A program made the position numbers and the translations under genes. This document shows positions 1 through 7,821 of a stretch of DNA of 12,376 nt, piece by piece. The notes beneath the pieces are model-generated. The model had not been told where the DNA came from. It made no database searches and saw nothing but the letters and a program-made list of their open reading frames with translations. Within the stretch, counting starts at the first letter, position 1. Each line of letters starts with the position of its first letter. The stretch is from Ignavibacteriota bacterium. GTDB taxonomy: Bacteria; Bacteroidota; Ignavibacteria; Tepidaquicellales; Tepidaquicellaceae. The DNA lies in NCBI GenBank assembly GCA_003158365.1, contig PMIW01000056.1:1-12376 (forward strand). The letters run 5' to 3'.

Positions 1-53
1 ATAGAAATTTTTTAATTAACATATTGTATTAATACTATTCAAAAAATTAAAAA

Positions 54-485
54 ATGATAGACAAATCAAAAGAACTAAATACATCGGTCATACTTATAAA
101 TGACAAACTTAATTTCAAAGGTATTGTAGACGGAAACAGTCCTGTATCAATCGATTATACTCCTCCGCTTGGTGATAATCTGGGATACACATCGCTGGAA
201 CTGCTTTTGCTGAGCCTGTCTTCCTGCATAGGAAGCGCGGTGCTCATATTCCTGAGGAAAATGAAAAAGACAATTACAGGTTTTGAAATAAAGTGCAGTG
301 GAATAAGAAAAGAAGAACACCCGACCTGCTTTAAAACCATTTTCGTGGAAATTCATATTAAATCTCCGGATACATCCGATGAAGATTTAAATAAAGTAAT
401 TAAACTTTCGGAAGATACATACTGCCCTGTCTGGGCAATGATAAAAGGAAACGTCGAAGTAAATATTAAGAATTTTATTTCGTAA
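54..485 (+). CDS. OsmC/Ohr family peroxiredoxin-like protein
   Basis: The 143-residue protein has the size and layout of the OsmC/Ohr family, cytosolic proteins of which many reduce organic peroxides with a pair of cysteines. The two expected cysteines are visible: C58 in the helix motif LSLSSCIGSA and C124 in EDTYCPVWAMI, the usual place for the resolving cysteine. C81 and C92 are extra. It resembles the YhfA-like branch more than classical Ohr, so the substrate (peroxide, or another small thiol-reactive compound) is open. ATG at 54 follows an A-rich leader with no Shine-Dalgarno sequence. Its TAA stop (483-485) directly abuts the stop codon of the convergent bshA. A thiol-peroxidase candidate facing a bacillithiol gene suggests a shared thiol-redox theme, but they are not in one operon. 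Family assignment is firm; exact activity is not. Confidence 0.85.
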   Translation: MIDKSKELNTSVILINDKLNFKGIVDGNSPVSIDYTPPLGDNLGYTSLELLLLSLSSCIGSAVLIFLRKMKKTITGFEIKCSGIRKEEHPTCFKTIFVEIHIKSPDTSDEDLNKVIKLSEDTYCPVWAMIKGNVEVNIKNFIS

Positions 486-1631
486 TTATTTTCCGTTTAA
501 TATTTTCTCGTAGAATGCTTCATACACGGGGACGATTTTAGTCTCTTCGAATTCCATTGCCCTCTCACGTGCATTCTTACTGAATATTTTATATTTCTTT
601 TCGTTGGATAGCAGCTCAATTGCATATTTTGCCATTCTGTCTATATCGCCGATTTCGGCTATGTAACCAGTTTCGTTGTGCAGGTTTAATTCAGGCAGTC
701 CTCCGACGCTTGTCGATATTACAGGGACTTCGCAGCTCATTGCTTCGAGAGCGGCAAGTCCGAAACTTTCAGTCTGAGAGGGAATTATAAATAAATCTGC
801 AATAGAGAGAAGCTCTATAATAGAATCCTGCTTGCCCATAAACTTTACGCTGTCAAATATATTAAGCTCTCTGCAAAGCCTTTCGCAGTCGCTTCTTTCG
901 GGTCCGTCTCCGATTAAAATCAGTCTTGCGGGAATTTTTTCTTTTACTTTTGCAAAAATCTGTATTACATCCTGAACTCTTTTTACGGGTCTGAAATTTG
1001 AAGTGTGAATTAATACTTTTTCAGTATCAGAAGCAAGTTTTTTTGTAAAGATGCAATTTTCCTCTTTCGTCAGTCTGCGGTATTTTTTTGTGTCGATGAA
1101 ATTTGGTATAACTTCTATTTCCTTGTTGATTTTATAATTCGATAGAGTCTTGTCTTTTAAAAATTGTGAAACCGCTGTAACGCCGTCGGATTTTTCTATG
1201 CTGAATTTCATTGTGGGCAGAAAGCTCGGCTCCAGTCCGACAAGCGTAATATCCGTGCCGTGAAGTGTTGTGATTACTTTTATGTCTTTGTTTCTTTTAT
1301 TTTCGTACCTTAATATTTCCCTTGCAAGGAATGCACTCGTTGCGTGAGGGATTGCATAGTGAGCGTGAATTAATTCTATGTCATTGAACTTTGCAACTTC
1401 AACCATTTTGCTTGCAAGTGCTATGCTGTATAATGGAAAATCGAAAAGAGGGTAATTGTTGATTTCCACTTCGTGATAAAAAATATTTTCAACGAATGAA
1501 TTTAAACGCGAAGGCATTGCATAGGAAATAAAGTGAATTTCGTGACCTCTGAGTGCCAGAATCTTTCCAAGCTCGGTTGCGACTACACCGCTGCCTCCGT
1601 ATGTCGGGTAACAGGTAATTCCAATCTTCAT
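486..1631 (-). CDS. bshA: N-acetyl-alpha-D-glucosaminyl L-malate synthase (bacillithiol synthesis)
   Basis: BshA is a GT4 glycosyltransferase that joins GlcNAc from UDP-GlcNAc to L-malate, the first step of bacillithiol synthesis in the cytosol. The 381-residue length and the hallmark N-terminus (MKIGITCYPTYGGSGVVATE) match BshA closely. Other visible elements are HGTD (124-127), SNFRPVKR (211-218), and the retaining-GT4 EX7E motif from E288 to E296 (ESFGLAALE), followed by a conserved VGGLPE. The ATG at 1631 gives the correct family N-terminus. It is the last gene of the long minus-strand run, 80 nt after ppx. That gap is the largest in the run, so bshA may also have its own promoter; a TATACT hexamer lies in the gap but I see no convincing -35. 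bshB and bshC are not in the window. Its stop at 486 touches the osmC stop with no space for an independent terminator. Confidence 0.93.
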   Translation of the reverse strand: MKIGITCYPTYGGSGVVATELGKILALRGHEIHFISYAMPSRLNSFVENIFYHEVEINNYPLFDFPLYSIALASKMVEVAKFNDIELIHAHYAIPHATSAFLAREILRYENKRNKDIKVITTLHGTDITLVGLEPSFLPTMKFSIEKSDGVTAVSQFLKDKTLSNYKINKEIEVIPNFIDTKKYRRLTKEENCIFTKKLASDTEKVLIHTSNFRPVKRVQDVIQIFAKVKEKIPARLILIGDGPERSDCERLCRELNIFDSVKFMGKQDSIIELLSIADLFIIPSQTESFGLAALEAMSCEVPVISTSVGGLPELNLHNETGYIAEIGDIDRMAKYAIELLSNEKKYKIFSKNARERAMEFEETKIVPVYEAFYEKILNGK

Positions 1632-1711
1632 AGTTTATGGTTTTATTGGAGTAAAGTATAAGTAAAAAAATGAAGAAAAAAGTTAAAAAGTTGGATGTAA
1701 GGAATGCAAAA

Positions 1712-3265
1712 TTAATGCTTGATTGTTACTTTTTTCCCCGCTACTTCTTCGAATAATTCTTTTCTCAGGTTTGCACCCCAGATTTCGAGTTCGGGATTAA
1801 TGTTATTCTCTGTTTTAGCTATAAACTGATATGCCTTGTCGCTTTTTTCAATTTCAATATCTTTTATAACAGAGTTATGCCCTCTATCCAACCCGTCTGC
1901 TATGCGGAGTATGGCGGCTAGTTTTTTAACTCTTTCCTTATTATGGGGTGAGAGTCTGCTGAAATTTTCGTGCTTGATTTTAGGATGCGATTTCCTATGG
2001 TAGCGGGCTATGTTTGCAATTATTTCTATATCTTCATCATTGAATCCGAGCAGTTCGCAGTTCCTTATTAAATAATACGTGTGCCTGTGGTGCTGTGCGT
2101 GTGAAAGGCTGTGTCCGATATCGTGCAGTATTGCTGCGGCTTCGAGGTACTCTTCATCTTTTTCCGTCAGTCCGAATTCTTTGCCAACAAGGTTAAAAAT
2201 TCTTAATGCTAATTTCAAAACCTGCTCCGAGTGTGCTTTATCATACCGGCTGTTTTCAGCAAGCTTGATTATGCTTTTATATCTTATATCGCTTAAATCT
2301 TCTTTGAGTAATGTATGATGCTCTTTGTTAATGGTATCAAATAATATTCCTTCCCTCAGTGAATAATTCGAAATTGTAAGCTCTTCGATACCAAGTTCCA
2401 AAAAAATTTGTTCGAGTATTATAGCGCCCGCTGTAATTATATCCTGTCTATCGGGGTCAAGCCCTTTGATTTCCTTAATTTCGGATAGCTTTTCACACTT
2501 TGTAATTTTCTTTACTATTTTAAAAAAAGATTCCCTGCTATATGAAAAATTATTAAAATTAAACTGCTCATCCGCATTATCGTTTTCCTCTTCATTTATT
2601 ATCATTCCGATATTTGTGGCAGTGCCTGAAGATCCTATAACATTTTTATAGTACTGGCCCTTTAAATCCCTTACCACAGAATTGATAATACTTTTAACGA
2701 ACATCCTTGCATTTTCAATGTTCTCCTTTTTGAATTTCCCGTCGGAAAAATATTTTTCAGTCAGCCTGACTGCACCGATTTTTATGCTGTTTGCATAAAT
2801 CACATTTCCTTTCTCACCGAGTAAAAACTCGGTACTTCCACCGCCGATATCTATTAAAAGAATTTTATCATTGAATACTGAAAGTGCCTGAAGTACACCA
2901 AGATAAATGAGCCTTGCTTCTTCGAAACCCGATACAACTTCTATATTTATTCTCGTGGCATCAAAGACGCGGCTTATGAATTCATCTTTATTGAGTGCTT
3001 CCCTCGTTGCGCTTGTTGCAACTGCCCTAATATCTGCTTTGAATGAATCGCTTATGAGCTTGAATCTTTTAAGTGTAGCAATACCCCTGCTCATTGCATC
3101 TTCGGATATGTATTTCATATCTGTGGAGCTTTTCCCGAGCCTGACCACTTCTTTTTCCCGCGTGATTATTTTTATGGAACCCTTTTCGTCAATTTTGGCA
3201 ATGACTAAATGAAAGGAATTTGTTCCTATATCAATTGCAGCTAATATTTTTTCGGGTGTATTCAT
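1712..3265 (-). CDS. ppx: Exopolyphosphatase / guanosine pentaphosphatase (Ppx/GppA)
   Basis: Ppx/GppA enzymes remove terminal phosphate from polyphosphate or convert pppGpp to ppGpp. The 517-residue length is that of the long, E. coli-like forms. The ASKHA phosphatase domain spans roughly residues 7-310: phosphate-1 motif AAIDIGTNSFHLV (9-21), SGFEEARLIYLGV with the likely catalytic E115/E116, phosphate-2 motif LLIDIGGGSTEFLLG (136-150) and GSSGTATNIG (211-220). Residues about 325-517 form an HD-type helical domain with H345, H381-D382 (AAILHDIGHS) and D457 (RIADGLDRGH). The full HD residues suggest this domain may bind metal or nucleotide. Sequence alone does not separate Ppx from GppA, so the symbol is provisional. 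ATG at 3265 shares one base with the upstream GT9 stop (TAATG), which points to translational coupling. The stringent/phosphate role sits beside envelope and folate genes without a clear shared pathway. Confidence 0.9.
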   Translation of the reverse strand: MNTPEKILAAIDIGTNSFHLVIAKIDEKGSIKIITREKEVVRLGKSSTDMKYISEDAMSRGIATLKRFKLISDSFKADIRAVATSATREALNKDEFISRVFDATRINIEVVSGFEEARLIYLGVLQALSVFNDKILLIDIGGGSTEFLLGEKGNVIYANSIKIGAVRLTEKYFSDGKFKKENIENARMFVKSIINSVVRDLKGQYYKNVIGSSGTATNIGMIINEEENDNADEQFNFNNFSYSRESFFKIVKKITKCEKLSEIKEIKGLDPDRQDIITAGAIILEQIFLELGIEELTISNYSLREGILFDTINKEHHTLLKEDLSDIRYKSIIKLAENSRYDKAHSEQVLKLALRIFNLVGKEFGLTEKDEEYLEAAAILHDIGHSLSHAQHHRHTYYLIRNCELLGFNDEDIEIIANIARYHRKSHPKIKHENFSRLSPHNKERVKKLAAILRIADGLDRGHNSVIKDIEIEKSDKAYQFIAKTENNINPELEIWGANLRKELFEEVAGKKVTIKH

Positions 3266-4341
3266 TATTTATTAAGAAGTTCACAGGCTTTTTCGAATAC
3301 TTCTTCGACAGTAATATCGTTTATGTCACGGGATTTAGATTGAATAAACGCACCGTTTTCATTCAGCGGTCCCCATTCATAAGCATTTGTCGGTCCGAAC
3401 AGCCCTATTACCTTAGCATTAACCATTGCACCCACGTGCATAGTTCCTGTATCATTGGAAATAAACAGGTCAGATTTAGCAATGATGGCTCCGACAACTC
3501 TTATGGATTTGTATAGAATTTTATTCTGAATCCCTTTTTCCGAGAGTGCTTTAGTCAATTCCTCAGTTACTTCTTTATCTATAGGACCCGAATTGATTAA
3601 AATGTAAGGGTTATATTTTTTATACAGTAATGAAATTAACTCTGAAAAATATTTCACATCCCAGCGGTTTTGCGTTTTTCCTGCTCCGGGCTGAAACACA
3701 AATATTTTTTTGTTTTTATCGGGCAGATTTTCTTTTATAAAATCATCGGCAAACCTTGCTTCTTTTTCCGAAAATCCAATCCTCAGATTATTTTTTTCTT
3801 CAGGTGTTAAATCACAGTTTATCTGCCTTACCAAATCGAGATTTCTTTCTGTCTGGTGGAGTTTCAGTTTATCCCATTGAAAATCCGATTTTATATTTAA
3901 AAGATAATCAACTTTATTGTACTTCCCGTTAATGCTTTTCACTCCTACTCTTATTTTTGCACGGGAAATATAATTTATGTAATGTGATGTACGGGACATA
4001 GATACTGTCGAAGGCACTATTCCTAAATCGAAAGGCACACTTCTTAATTTTCTTAAGAATCTGAAAATATGAAACAGAGTGGATTTATTGAAAATAATCA
4101 CATCATTGATGTAAGGATTCACATCACCGTAAACAATGTTGTAATTAGTAACGGATGCAACCAGCGTTATTTTTGCATCGGGATATTTTTTCTTTAAAGC
4201 CGCAAAAAGTGGCAGGGAGCAAAGCATGTCGCCAATCTGGTTATGCTGGCGGACAACAAGAATATTCCTTACATTCAGATTTATTATCTCTTCTTTGGTA
4301 ATTTCTTTTGAATTAAGAAATAACTTTAATATGCTCTGCAT
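3265..4341 (-). CDS. Glycosyltransferase family 9 (heptosyltransferase-like)
   Basis: GT9 enzymes are GT-B fold transferases acting at the inner face of the cytoplasmic membrane, typically adding heptose or a related sugar to lipopolysaccharide core. The 358-residue protein has the N-terminal Rossmann start NILVVRQHNQIGDMLCSLP (26-44) with the usual GD and a following helix, the mid-protein FVFQPGAGKTQNRW (214-227), and the C-terminal donor-binding signature FISNDTGTMHVGA (293-305) followed by GLFGPTNAYEWGP (313-325). This matches ADP-heptose:LPS heptosyltransferases, but the true sugar donor cannot be read from the sequence. About 25 extra residues precede the first beta strand. It starts at ATG 4341, 10 nt after the small membrane-protein gene, and ends by overlapping the ppx start by one base. 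No other LPS genes are nearby. Confidence 0.88.
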   Translation of the reverse strand: MQSILKLFLNSKEITKEEIINLNVRNILVVRQHNQIGDMLCSLPLFAALKKKYPDAKITLVASVTNYNIVYGDVNPYINDVIIFNKSTLFHIFRFLRKLRSVPFDLGIVPSTVSMSRTSHYINYISRAKIRVGVKSINGKYNKVDYLLNIKSDFQWDKLKLHQTERNLDLVRQINCDLTPEEKNNLRIGFSEKEARFADDFIKENLPDKNKKIFVFQPGAGKTQNRWDVKYFSELISLLYKKYNPYILINSGPIDKEVTEELTKALSEKGIQNKILYKSIRVVGAIIAKSDLFISNDTGTMHVGAMVNAKVIGLFGPTNAYEWGPLNENGAFIQSKSRDINDITVEEVFEKACELLNK

Positions 4342-4351
4342 CGGATGTCAT

Positions 4352-4540
4352 TTATTTAAATTCTTCAAAATCAGCGTCAACAATTTTTGATTTATCTATC
4401 GTCTGGGTTTCCTTATTTACGGGCTGATTAGGCGGCTGTGGAGGATTAACCGGTGGTTTTTTCCTGAAAAAATTTAAAATAATTTTCAGAATAAAATAAA
4501 TTATGTAAGTTAAAATAATATAAAAAATAAATCTAATCAA
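4352..4540 (-). CDS. Small single-span membrane protein with proline-rich tail
   Basis: A 62-residue protein of unknown function. Residues about 3-25 are one hydrophobic span rich in Ile, Phe and Tyr, followed by a basic stop-transfer FFRKK (24-28). A proline/asparagine-rich linker (KPPVNPPQPPNQP, 28-40) leads to an acidic C-terminus IVDADFEEFK (53-62). Positive-inside logic puts the tail in the cytoplasm. Short membrane peptides ending in a V-D-x-D-[FY]-E-E-like acidic motif are common in Bacteroidota-type genomes (DUF4834-like), but I cannot assign this one firmly. The start is TTG at 4540: no in-frame ATG exists and an AAGGAG sequence (plus-strand 4546-4551) sits 5 nt upstream, one of the few clear Shine-Dalgarno sites in the window. 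That site overlaps the stop codon of the upstream kinase gene, suggesting coupling. Being intact and snugly placed in the operon argues that it is real. Confidence 0.75.
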   Translation of the reverse strand: MIRFIFYIILTYIIYFILKIILNFFRKKPPVNPPQPPNQPVNKETQTIDKSKIVDADFEEFK

Positions 4541-4549
4541 AATTACTCC

Positions 4550-5212
4550 TTAACCGTTTGCAATTTTTCTTGTGGATGGATTAAAATATTCCAGTGCAGG
4601 GTGGTCCGGTTTTAAAATTTCGTTTACGAGATTTTCGAAATCTGTTTCATTATTAACAAAATCAATATCGGTCGAATTTACAATCATAACTTTGGATGCT
4701 TTATATCGGAAGAAAAAATAATTGTAGCCTTCGGTCAAATCCTTTATGTATTCTTCGCTTATTGTTTTTTCAACATCACGGTCTCGGTGCTTAATGTTGA
4801 ACATCAGCCGCTCGACCGTTGACTGAAGATAAATAATCAAATCAGGTACGGGAACTGACCTTTCAATAAAGGATACGATTTTTTCATACAGCATCAGTTC
4901 ATCATCCTGAAGATTCAGGTACGCAAAAATTTTATCTTTTTCGAAAATATAGTCAGAGATTACATAGTTATGGAACAGGTCTTCGTGCCTTAGTTCCTGA
5001 AGCTGTTTATATCTTGTGAGAAGAAAATAAATCTGTGTATGGAATCCGTAGCGTTTGGGGTTTTTATAAAATTTTTCGAGGAAAGGATTATCTTCGAAAT
5101 TTTCCAGAACGAGTTTTGCATTAAGTTTCTGCGCAACTCTTTTTGCAAGAGTTGTTTTGCCTGCGCCAATAACACCTTCAATCGCTATGTACCTTATTTT
5201 TTTATCTTCCAA
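4550..5212 (-). CDS. Deoxynucleoside kinase (dAdo/dCyd/dGuo kinase family)
   Basis: This 220-residue protein belongs to the dNK family, which phosphorylates deoxynucleosides to dNMPs for salvage. Visible elements: P-loop GVIGAGKT (13-20) after beta strand YIAIE, E38 in the LENFEDNPFLEKFY segment where these enzymes carry the catalytic carboxylate, the ISDYIFEKDKIFA segment (85-97) in place of the classic DR[S/Y] motif, and the lid KHRDRDVEKTISEEY (141-155) with arginines R143 and R145. Which base it prefers cannot be decided here. No ATG precedes the P-loop; TTG at 5212 is the best start and gives a normal-length N-terminus. It follows folK by 20 nt. FolK next to this kinase is, as I recall, a recurring arrangement in Bacteroidota/Chlorobiota genomes and supports the taxonomic guess. 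Confidence 0.87.
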   Translation of the reverse strand: MEDKKIRYIAIEGVIGAGKTTLAKRVAQKLNAKLVLENFEDNPFLEKFYKNPKRYGFHTQIYFLLTRYKQLQELRHEDLFHNYVISDYIFEKDKIFAYLNLQDDELMLYEKIVSFIERSVPVPDLIIYLQSTVERLMFNIKHRDRDVEKTISEEYIKDLTEGYNYFFFRYKASKVMIVNSTDIDFVNNETDFENLVNEILKPDHPALEYFNPSTRKIANG

Positions 5213-5232
5213 GATATTCGGTTTATAATTTT

Positions 5233-5724
5233 TTAGTCGGTATTTCCCTGAATCTTAATAACTTCTGAATTATCCTTTGTATTGTTCAACAAACTTTCCA
5301 TTGAACAGTTCAATTCCGGGTGAATAAAACCCGGGTTAAGTTCGCACAACGGAACAAGAACGAATTTTCTGTTTTGAATTTCGGGATGCGGAATATTTAC
5401 AATTGAATTCGTTATTTTCATATCGCCGTAAAATAAAATATCGATGTCAATTTCCCTTTCAAACCACTTTTCCCTGTTTTTCCTGCCTAAAACAATTTCG
5501 ATTTCTTTTAATTCCTTTAGTAATTCTTCAGGTCCTGAGTTTGATTCTATTTCAAGAACAGAATTCAGAAATTCTTTCTGTGATTTAATTCCCCACGGTT
5601 CGGTTCTGTACACGGAAGAGCTTCTGAGAACTTTTGTATCCTTTAATTTTGCAATCTCTTCTTCTGCGGATTTTATGAAACTTAATTTGTTGCCAATATT
5701 TGAGCCGAGACCGAGATAAATCAA
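5233..5724 (-). CDS. folK: 6-hydroxymethyl-7,8-dihydropterin pyrophosphokinase (folate synthesis)
   Basis: FolK transfers pyrophosphate from ATP to 6-hydroxymethyl-7,8-dihydropterin, preparing it for condensation with p-aminobenzoate. The 163-residue protein shows every family hallmark: YLGLGSNIGNK (3-13), VYRTEPWG (38-45), LGRKNREKWFEREIDIDIL (79-97) with the two Mg-binding aspartates D93 and D95, and IPHPEIQNRKFVLVPLCEL (111-129). The start is TTG at 5724, two bases after the folB stop. In-frame ATT or ATA lie just upstream, but no ATG exists, and the TTG places the N-terminus where the family expects it (two residues before YLGLGSN). It follows folB directly, so two consecutive folate-pathway steps are coupled. 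folP and folE are not in the window. Confidence 0.94.
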   Translation of the reverse strand: MIYLGLGSNIGNKLSFIKSAEEEIAKLKDTKVLRSSSVYRTEPWGIKSQKEFLNSVLEIESNSGPEELLKELKEIEIVLGRKNREKWFEREIDIDILFYGDMKITNSIVNIPHPEIQNRKFVLVPLCELNPGFIHPELNCSMESLLNNTKDNSEVIKIQGNTD

Positions 5725-5726
5725 AA

Positions 5727-6089
5727 TTATTTTTCCAAATAGTTAATAATTTCTATGGAATCAATTATACCAAGCGGAGCATTGGGCTTTCGCACGCTCA
5801 CTTTTACTTTTTTCACAAGTTCGAATTTACTTAAAATTTCCTCGCATATTTTCAGGTTGAGCGTTTCAATTAAATTGAATTTCTGCTTCCCGAAAATTTC
5901 GCTTACAAGGTTATAAACCGCAAGGTAATCCACTGTTTTGCTGAGCTTATCGCTGTGATTGAGCTTGCTCAAATCGCATTTCATTTCTATGTCCACCTCG
6001 AACTGGTTACCGTATTTCTTTTCGTATTCCATATCTCCGTGATATGCATAGAACTTTGCGTTATTAATCTTGATAGTGGTTAATCCCAA
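5727..6089 (-). CDS. folB: Dihydroneopterin aldolase (folate synthesis)
   Basis: FolB cleaves 7,8-dihydroneopterin to 6-hydroxymethyl-7,8-dihydropterin and glycolaldehyde, supplying the FolK substrate. The 120-residue length is typical of this tunnel-fold enzyme, which acts as an oligomer. Key features are AKFYAYHGDMEYEKKYG (11-27) with the conserved Y-H-G segment, SKTVDYLAVY (50-59), FNLIETLNL (71-79) with the pterin-anchoring glutamate E75, and the catalytic lysine K101 in VRKPNAPL (99-106). The start is TTG at 6089; no ATG is available, ATT is the only near alternative, and the TTG fits the family N-terminus. It lies 11 nt after sucD and 2 nt before folK. Confidence 0.92.
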   Translation of the reverse strand: MGLTTIKINNAKFYAYHGDMEYEKKYGNQFEVDIEMKCDLSKLNHSDKLSKTVDYLAVYNLVSEIFGKQKFNLIETLNLKICEEILSKFELVKKVKVSVRKPNAPLGIIDSIEIINYLEK

Positions 6090-6100
6090 AATATTTGTTA

Positions 6101-7099
6101 TTATTTTCTTGCTTTCTTTTTCTTTAATACTTTTGTTTTATTAACTGTTTTTTTTACAGCTTTCTTAACAACTTTTTTCTTTAATGTTTTTGCTTTGGCT
6201 TTCAGTTTAAATTTTTCAAGGGCTTCTTTTACCGTGACGCCAATGCTTGCAGGTGAAGCTGCAACCGATATTCCGCATTTTTGCAGAGTCTCGATTTTCT
6301 CTGCGGCTGTTCCTTTCCCGCCGGAGATTATCGCACCCGCGTGTCCCATTCTTCTTCCCGGAGGAGCTGTTTTTCCTGCAATGAAACCGATAACCGGTTT
6401 TTTAACATATTTTTTTACATAAAATGCAGCTTCTTCTTCCGCATTTCCGCCGATTTCACCTATCATTAGAATTGCTTCTGTGCTTTTATCATTGTTAAAT
6501 AACTTTATTGCGTCAAGAAATCTTGTTCCTATTACCGGGTCGCCGCCGATACCTATGCAGGTTGATTGTCCTATCCCGAGTTTTGTAAGCTGGTCAACTG
6601 CTTCATAAGTAAGTGTTCCGCTTCTCGAAATCACCCCGACTTTTCCTTTCTTGTGTATAAAACCCGGCATAATTCCGATTTTGCATTCTCCCGGAGATAT
6701 TATACCCGGGCAGTTAGGTCCTATGAAGCGCACTGTGTGTCCGTTTTTATTTTTGCTCTGAACATAATCGTAAACCTTAATCATGTCTTTTGTAGGTACA
6801 CCTTCCGTTATGCATACAATAAGATTTACTCCCGCATCAGTAGCTTCCAGTATTGCATCGGCTGCGAATGCTGACGGAACAAAAATCACGGATACATTTG
6901 CACCTGTCTTAACAACTGCCTCCCTGACCGAATTGAAAACCGGAATCTTATTCTGAAAAAGCATTCCGCCTTTTCCGGGTGTTACGCCTGCTACTACATT
7001 TGTTCCATATTCAATCATTTGTGCCGTATGGAAAGTTCCTTCGGAACCCGTAATTCCCTGCACGACTACTTTTGATTTTTTATTTACAAGAATACTCAT
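6101..7099 (-). CDS. sucD: Succinyl-CoA synthetase alpha subunit with lysine-rich C-terminal tail
   Basis: SucD carries the CoA-binding and phosphohistidine parts of succinyl-CoA synthetase, which couples succinyl-CoA and succinate to NTP in the TCA cycle. Seen here: CoA-binding start VVVQGITGSEGTFHT (11-25), VAGVTPGKGG (36-45), FIGPNCPGIISPGE (125-138), SRSGTLTYE (158-166), IGIGGDPVIG (182-191), IGEIGG (213-218) and the active-site H253 in GRRMGHAGAIISGGKGTA. The normal enzyme ends near residue 297. Here an extra 35 residues follow (298-332), 18 of them lysine plus one arginine, with Ala, Val and Thr and no acidic residue, like a histone H1-type tail. Mixed AAA/AAG codons and a clean frame argue against a sequencing slip. 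The beta-subunit gene sucC is absent, so it must lie elsewhere. ATG at 7099; 15 nt after the lipoprotein gene. Confidence 0.95.
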   Translation of the reverse strand: MSILVNKKSKVVVQGITGSEGTFHTAQMIEYGTNVVAGVTPGKGGMLFQNKIPVFNSVREAVVKTGANVSVIFVPSAFAADAILEATDAGVNLIVCITEGVPTKDMIKVYDYVQSKNKNGHTVRFIGPNCPGIISPGECKIGIMPGFIHKKGKVGVISRSGTLTYEAVDQLTKLGIGQSTCIGIGGDPVIGTRFLDAIKLFNNDKSTEAILMIGEIGGNAEEEAAFYVKKYVKKPVIGFIAGKTAPPGRRMGHAGAIISGGKGTAAEKIETLQKCGISVAASPASIGVTVKEALEKFKLKAKAKTLKKKVVKKAVKKTVNKTKVLKKKKARK

Positions 7100-7114
7100 T
7101 AGTAAAAAATTTAA

Positions 7115-7801
7115 TTATTTGACAACATTGCTTTTTATTTTCCATTTGCCGCTTTTATCTGCAACAAGACTGTATGTAACGGTAATTTCTTTTTCTTCGT
7201 CTTTTCCGCCTACCGTTTGAGTTTGTTTAACTTTTACTTTTACGGTAGCGTTGTTGTCTTTCTGCGTAACAACAGCAGGTTCCTGCGTTACAACGAATTT
7301 TTTCGTATTTTTGTAGCTTTTTTTGAAACTCTCGGCACTTCTTGATTCCCAGTTTTCGCTTGCTTTCTTCATATTGGCATCAAATGTTTTGCTGTCGGAG
7401 ATTCCTCTTTTAATATATTCCAAGTAGTCATTAACAGCGGTAACGGGATTGTCTAAGCGTTTGTTAAGTTCTTTTTCCTTTTCGGATACTTTTTTATCGT
7501 CTTTCTTAATTTTTGTTTTACTTGTATCTTTTGCGACTTTAACCGAGTCTTTAGTCTCTATTTTTTTATCTTTGAATTTACCTGTAGAGTCTTTTTTGTT
7601 TAAACTCTCTTCCCATTCTCTTAACTGCTGTTCTTTAATTCTTAGAAACTCTTCTTTGTCCTTCAGCTCTTTTTCCTTATCTGAAGAAATTTCTTTCTGG
7701 GGTGTAATTTGCTGGTTCTGGTCATCACCCTTTTTGCAGGAATATAAAAAAGCAAAAGCAAGAAGAAATGTAAACGGAATGATAAATTTAAAAGTTTTCA
7801 T
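7115..7801 (-). CDS. Lys/Glu-rich lipoprotein with C-terminal NTF2-like-looking domain
   Basis: The first gene of the long minus-strand run encodes a 228-residue lipoprotein of unknown function. A signal peptide (MKTFKFIIPFTFLLAFAFLY) ends in the lipobox LYSC with lipidation expected at C22. Residues about 40-68 (DKEKELKDKEEFLRIKEQQL and on) look like a short coiled coil. Residues about 70-115 are a Lys/Asp/Ser-rich, probably disordered spacer. Residues about 118-228 form a compact domain beginning NPVTAVNDYLEYI and ending with strands TVKVKVKQTQ, EITVTYSLVAD and KWKIKSNVVK. This helix-then-sheet pattern, with the W-K-I-x-x ending, is like small NTF2-like/DUF4878 lipoproteins, an inference from pattern only. 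ATG at 7801 gives a proper signal peptide. Its place at the head of an operon starting with sucD may be chance. Confidence 0.8.
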   Translation of the reverse strand: MKTFKFIIPFTFLLAFAFLYSCKKGDDQNQQITPQKEISSDKEKELKDKEEFLRIKEQQLREWEESLNKKDSTGKFKDKKIETKDSVKVAKDTSKTKIKKDDKKVSEKEKELNKRLDNPVTAVNDYLEYIKRGISDSKTFDANMKKASENWESRSAESFKKSYKNTKKFVVTQEPAVVTQKDNNATVKVKVKQTQTVGGKDEEKEITVTYSLVADKSGKWKIKSNVVK

Positions 7802-7821
7802 TATATTGTTAATTTTTTATC

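Noticed and set aside
2079..2318. Plus-strand open frame inside ppx
   Set aside because: It lies fully antisense to a well-supported Ppx/GppA domain and has no recognisable motif; the same holds for frames at 2466-2651 and 2907-3212.
6101..6208. SucD tail as a frameshift artefact
   Set aside because: The frame is continuous from the enzyme core, uses both AAA and AAG for lysine, and ends at a stop placed 11 nt before folB; a slip would more likely break the operon spacing.
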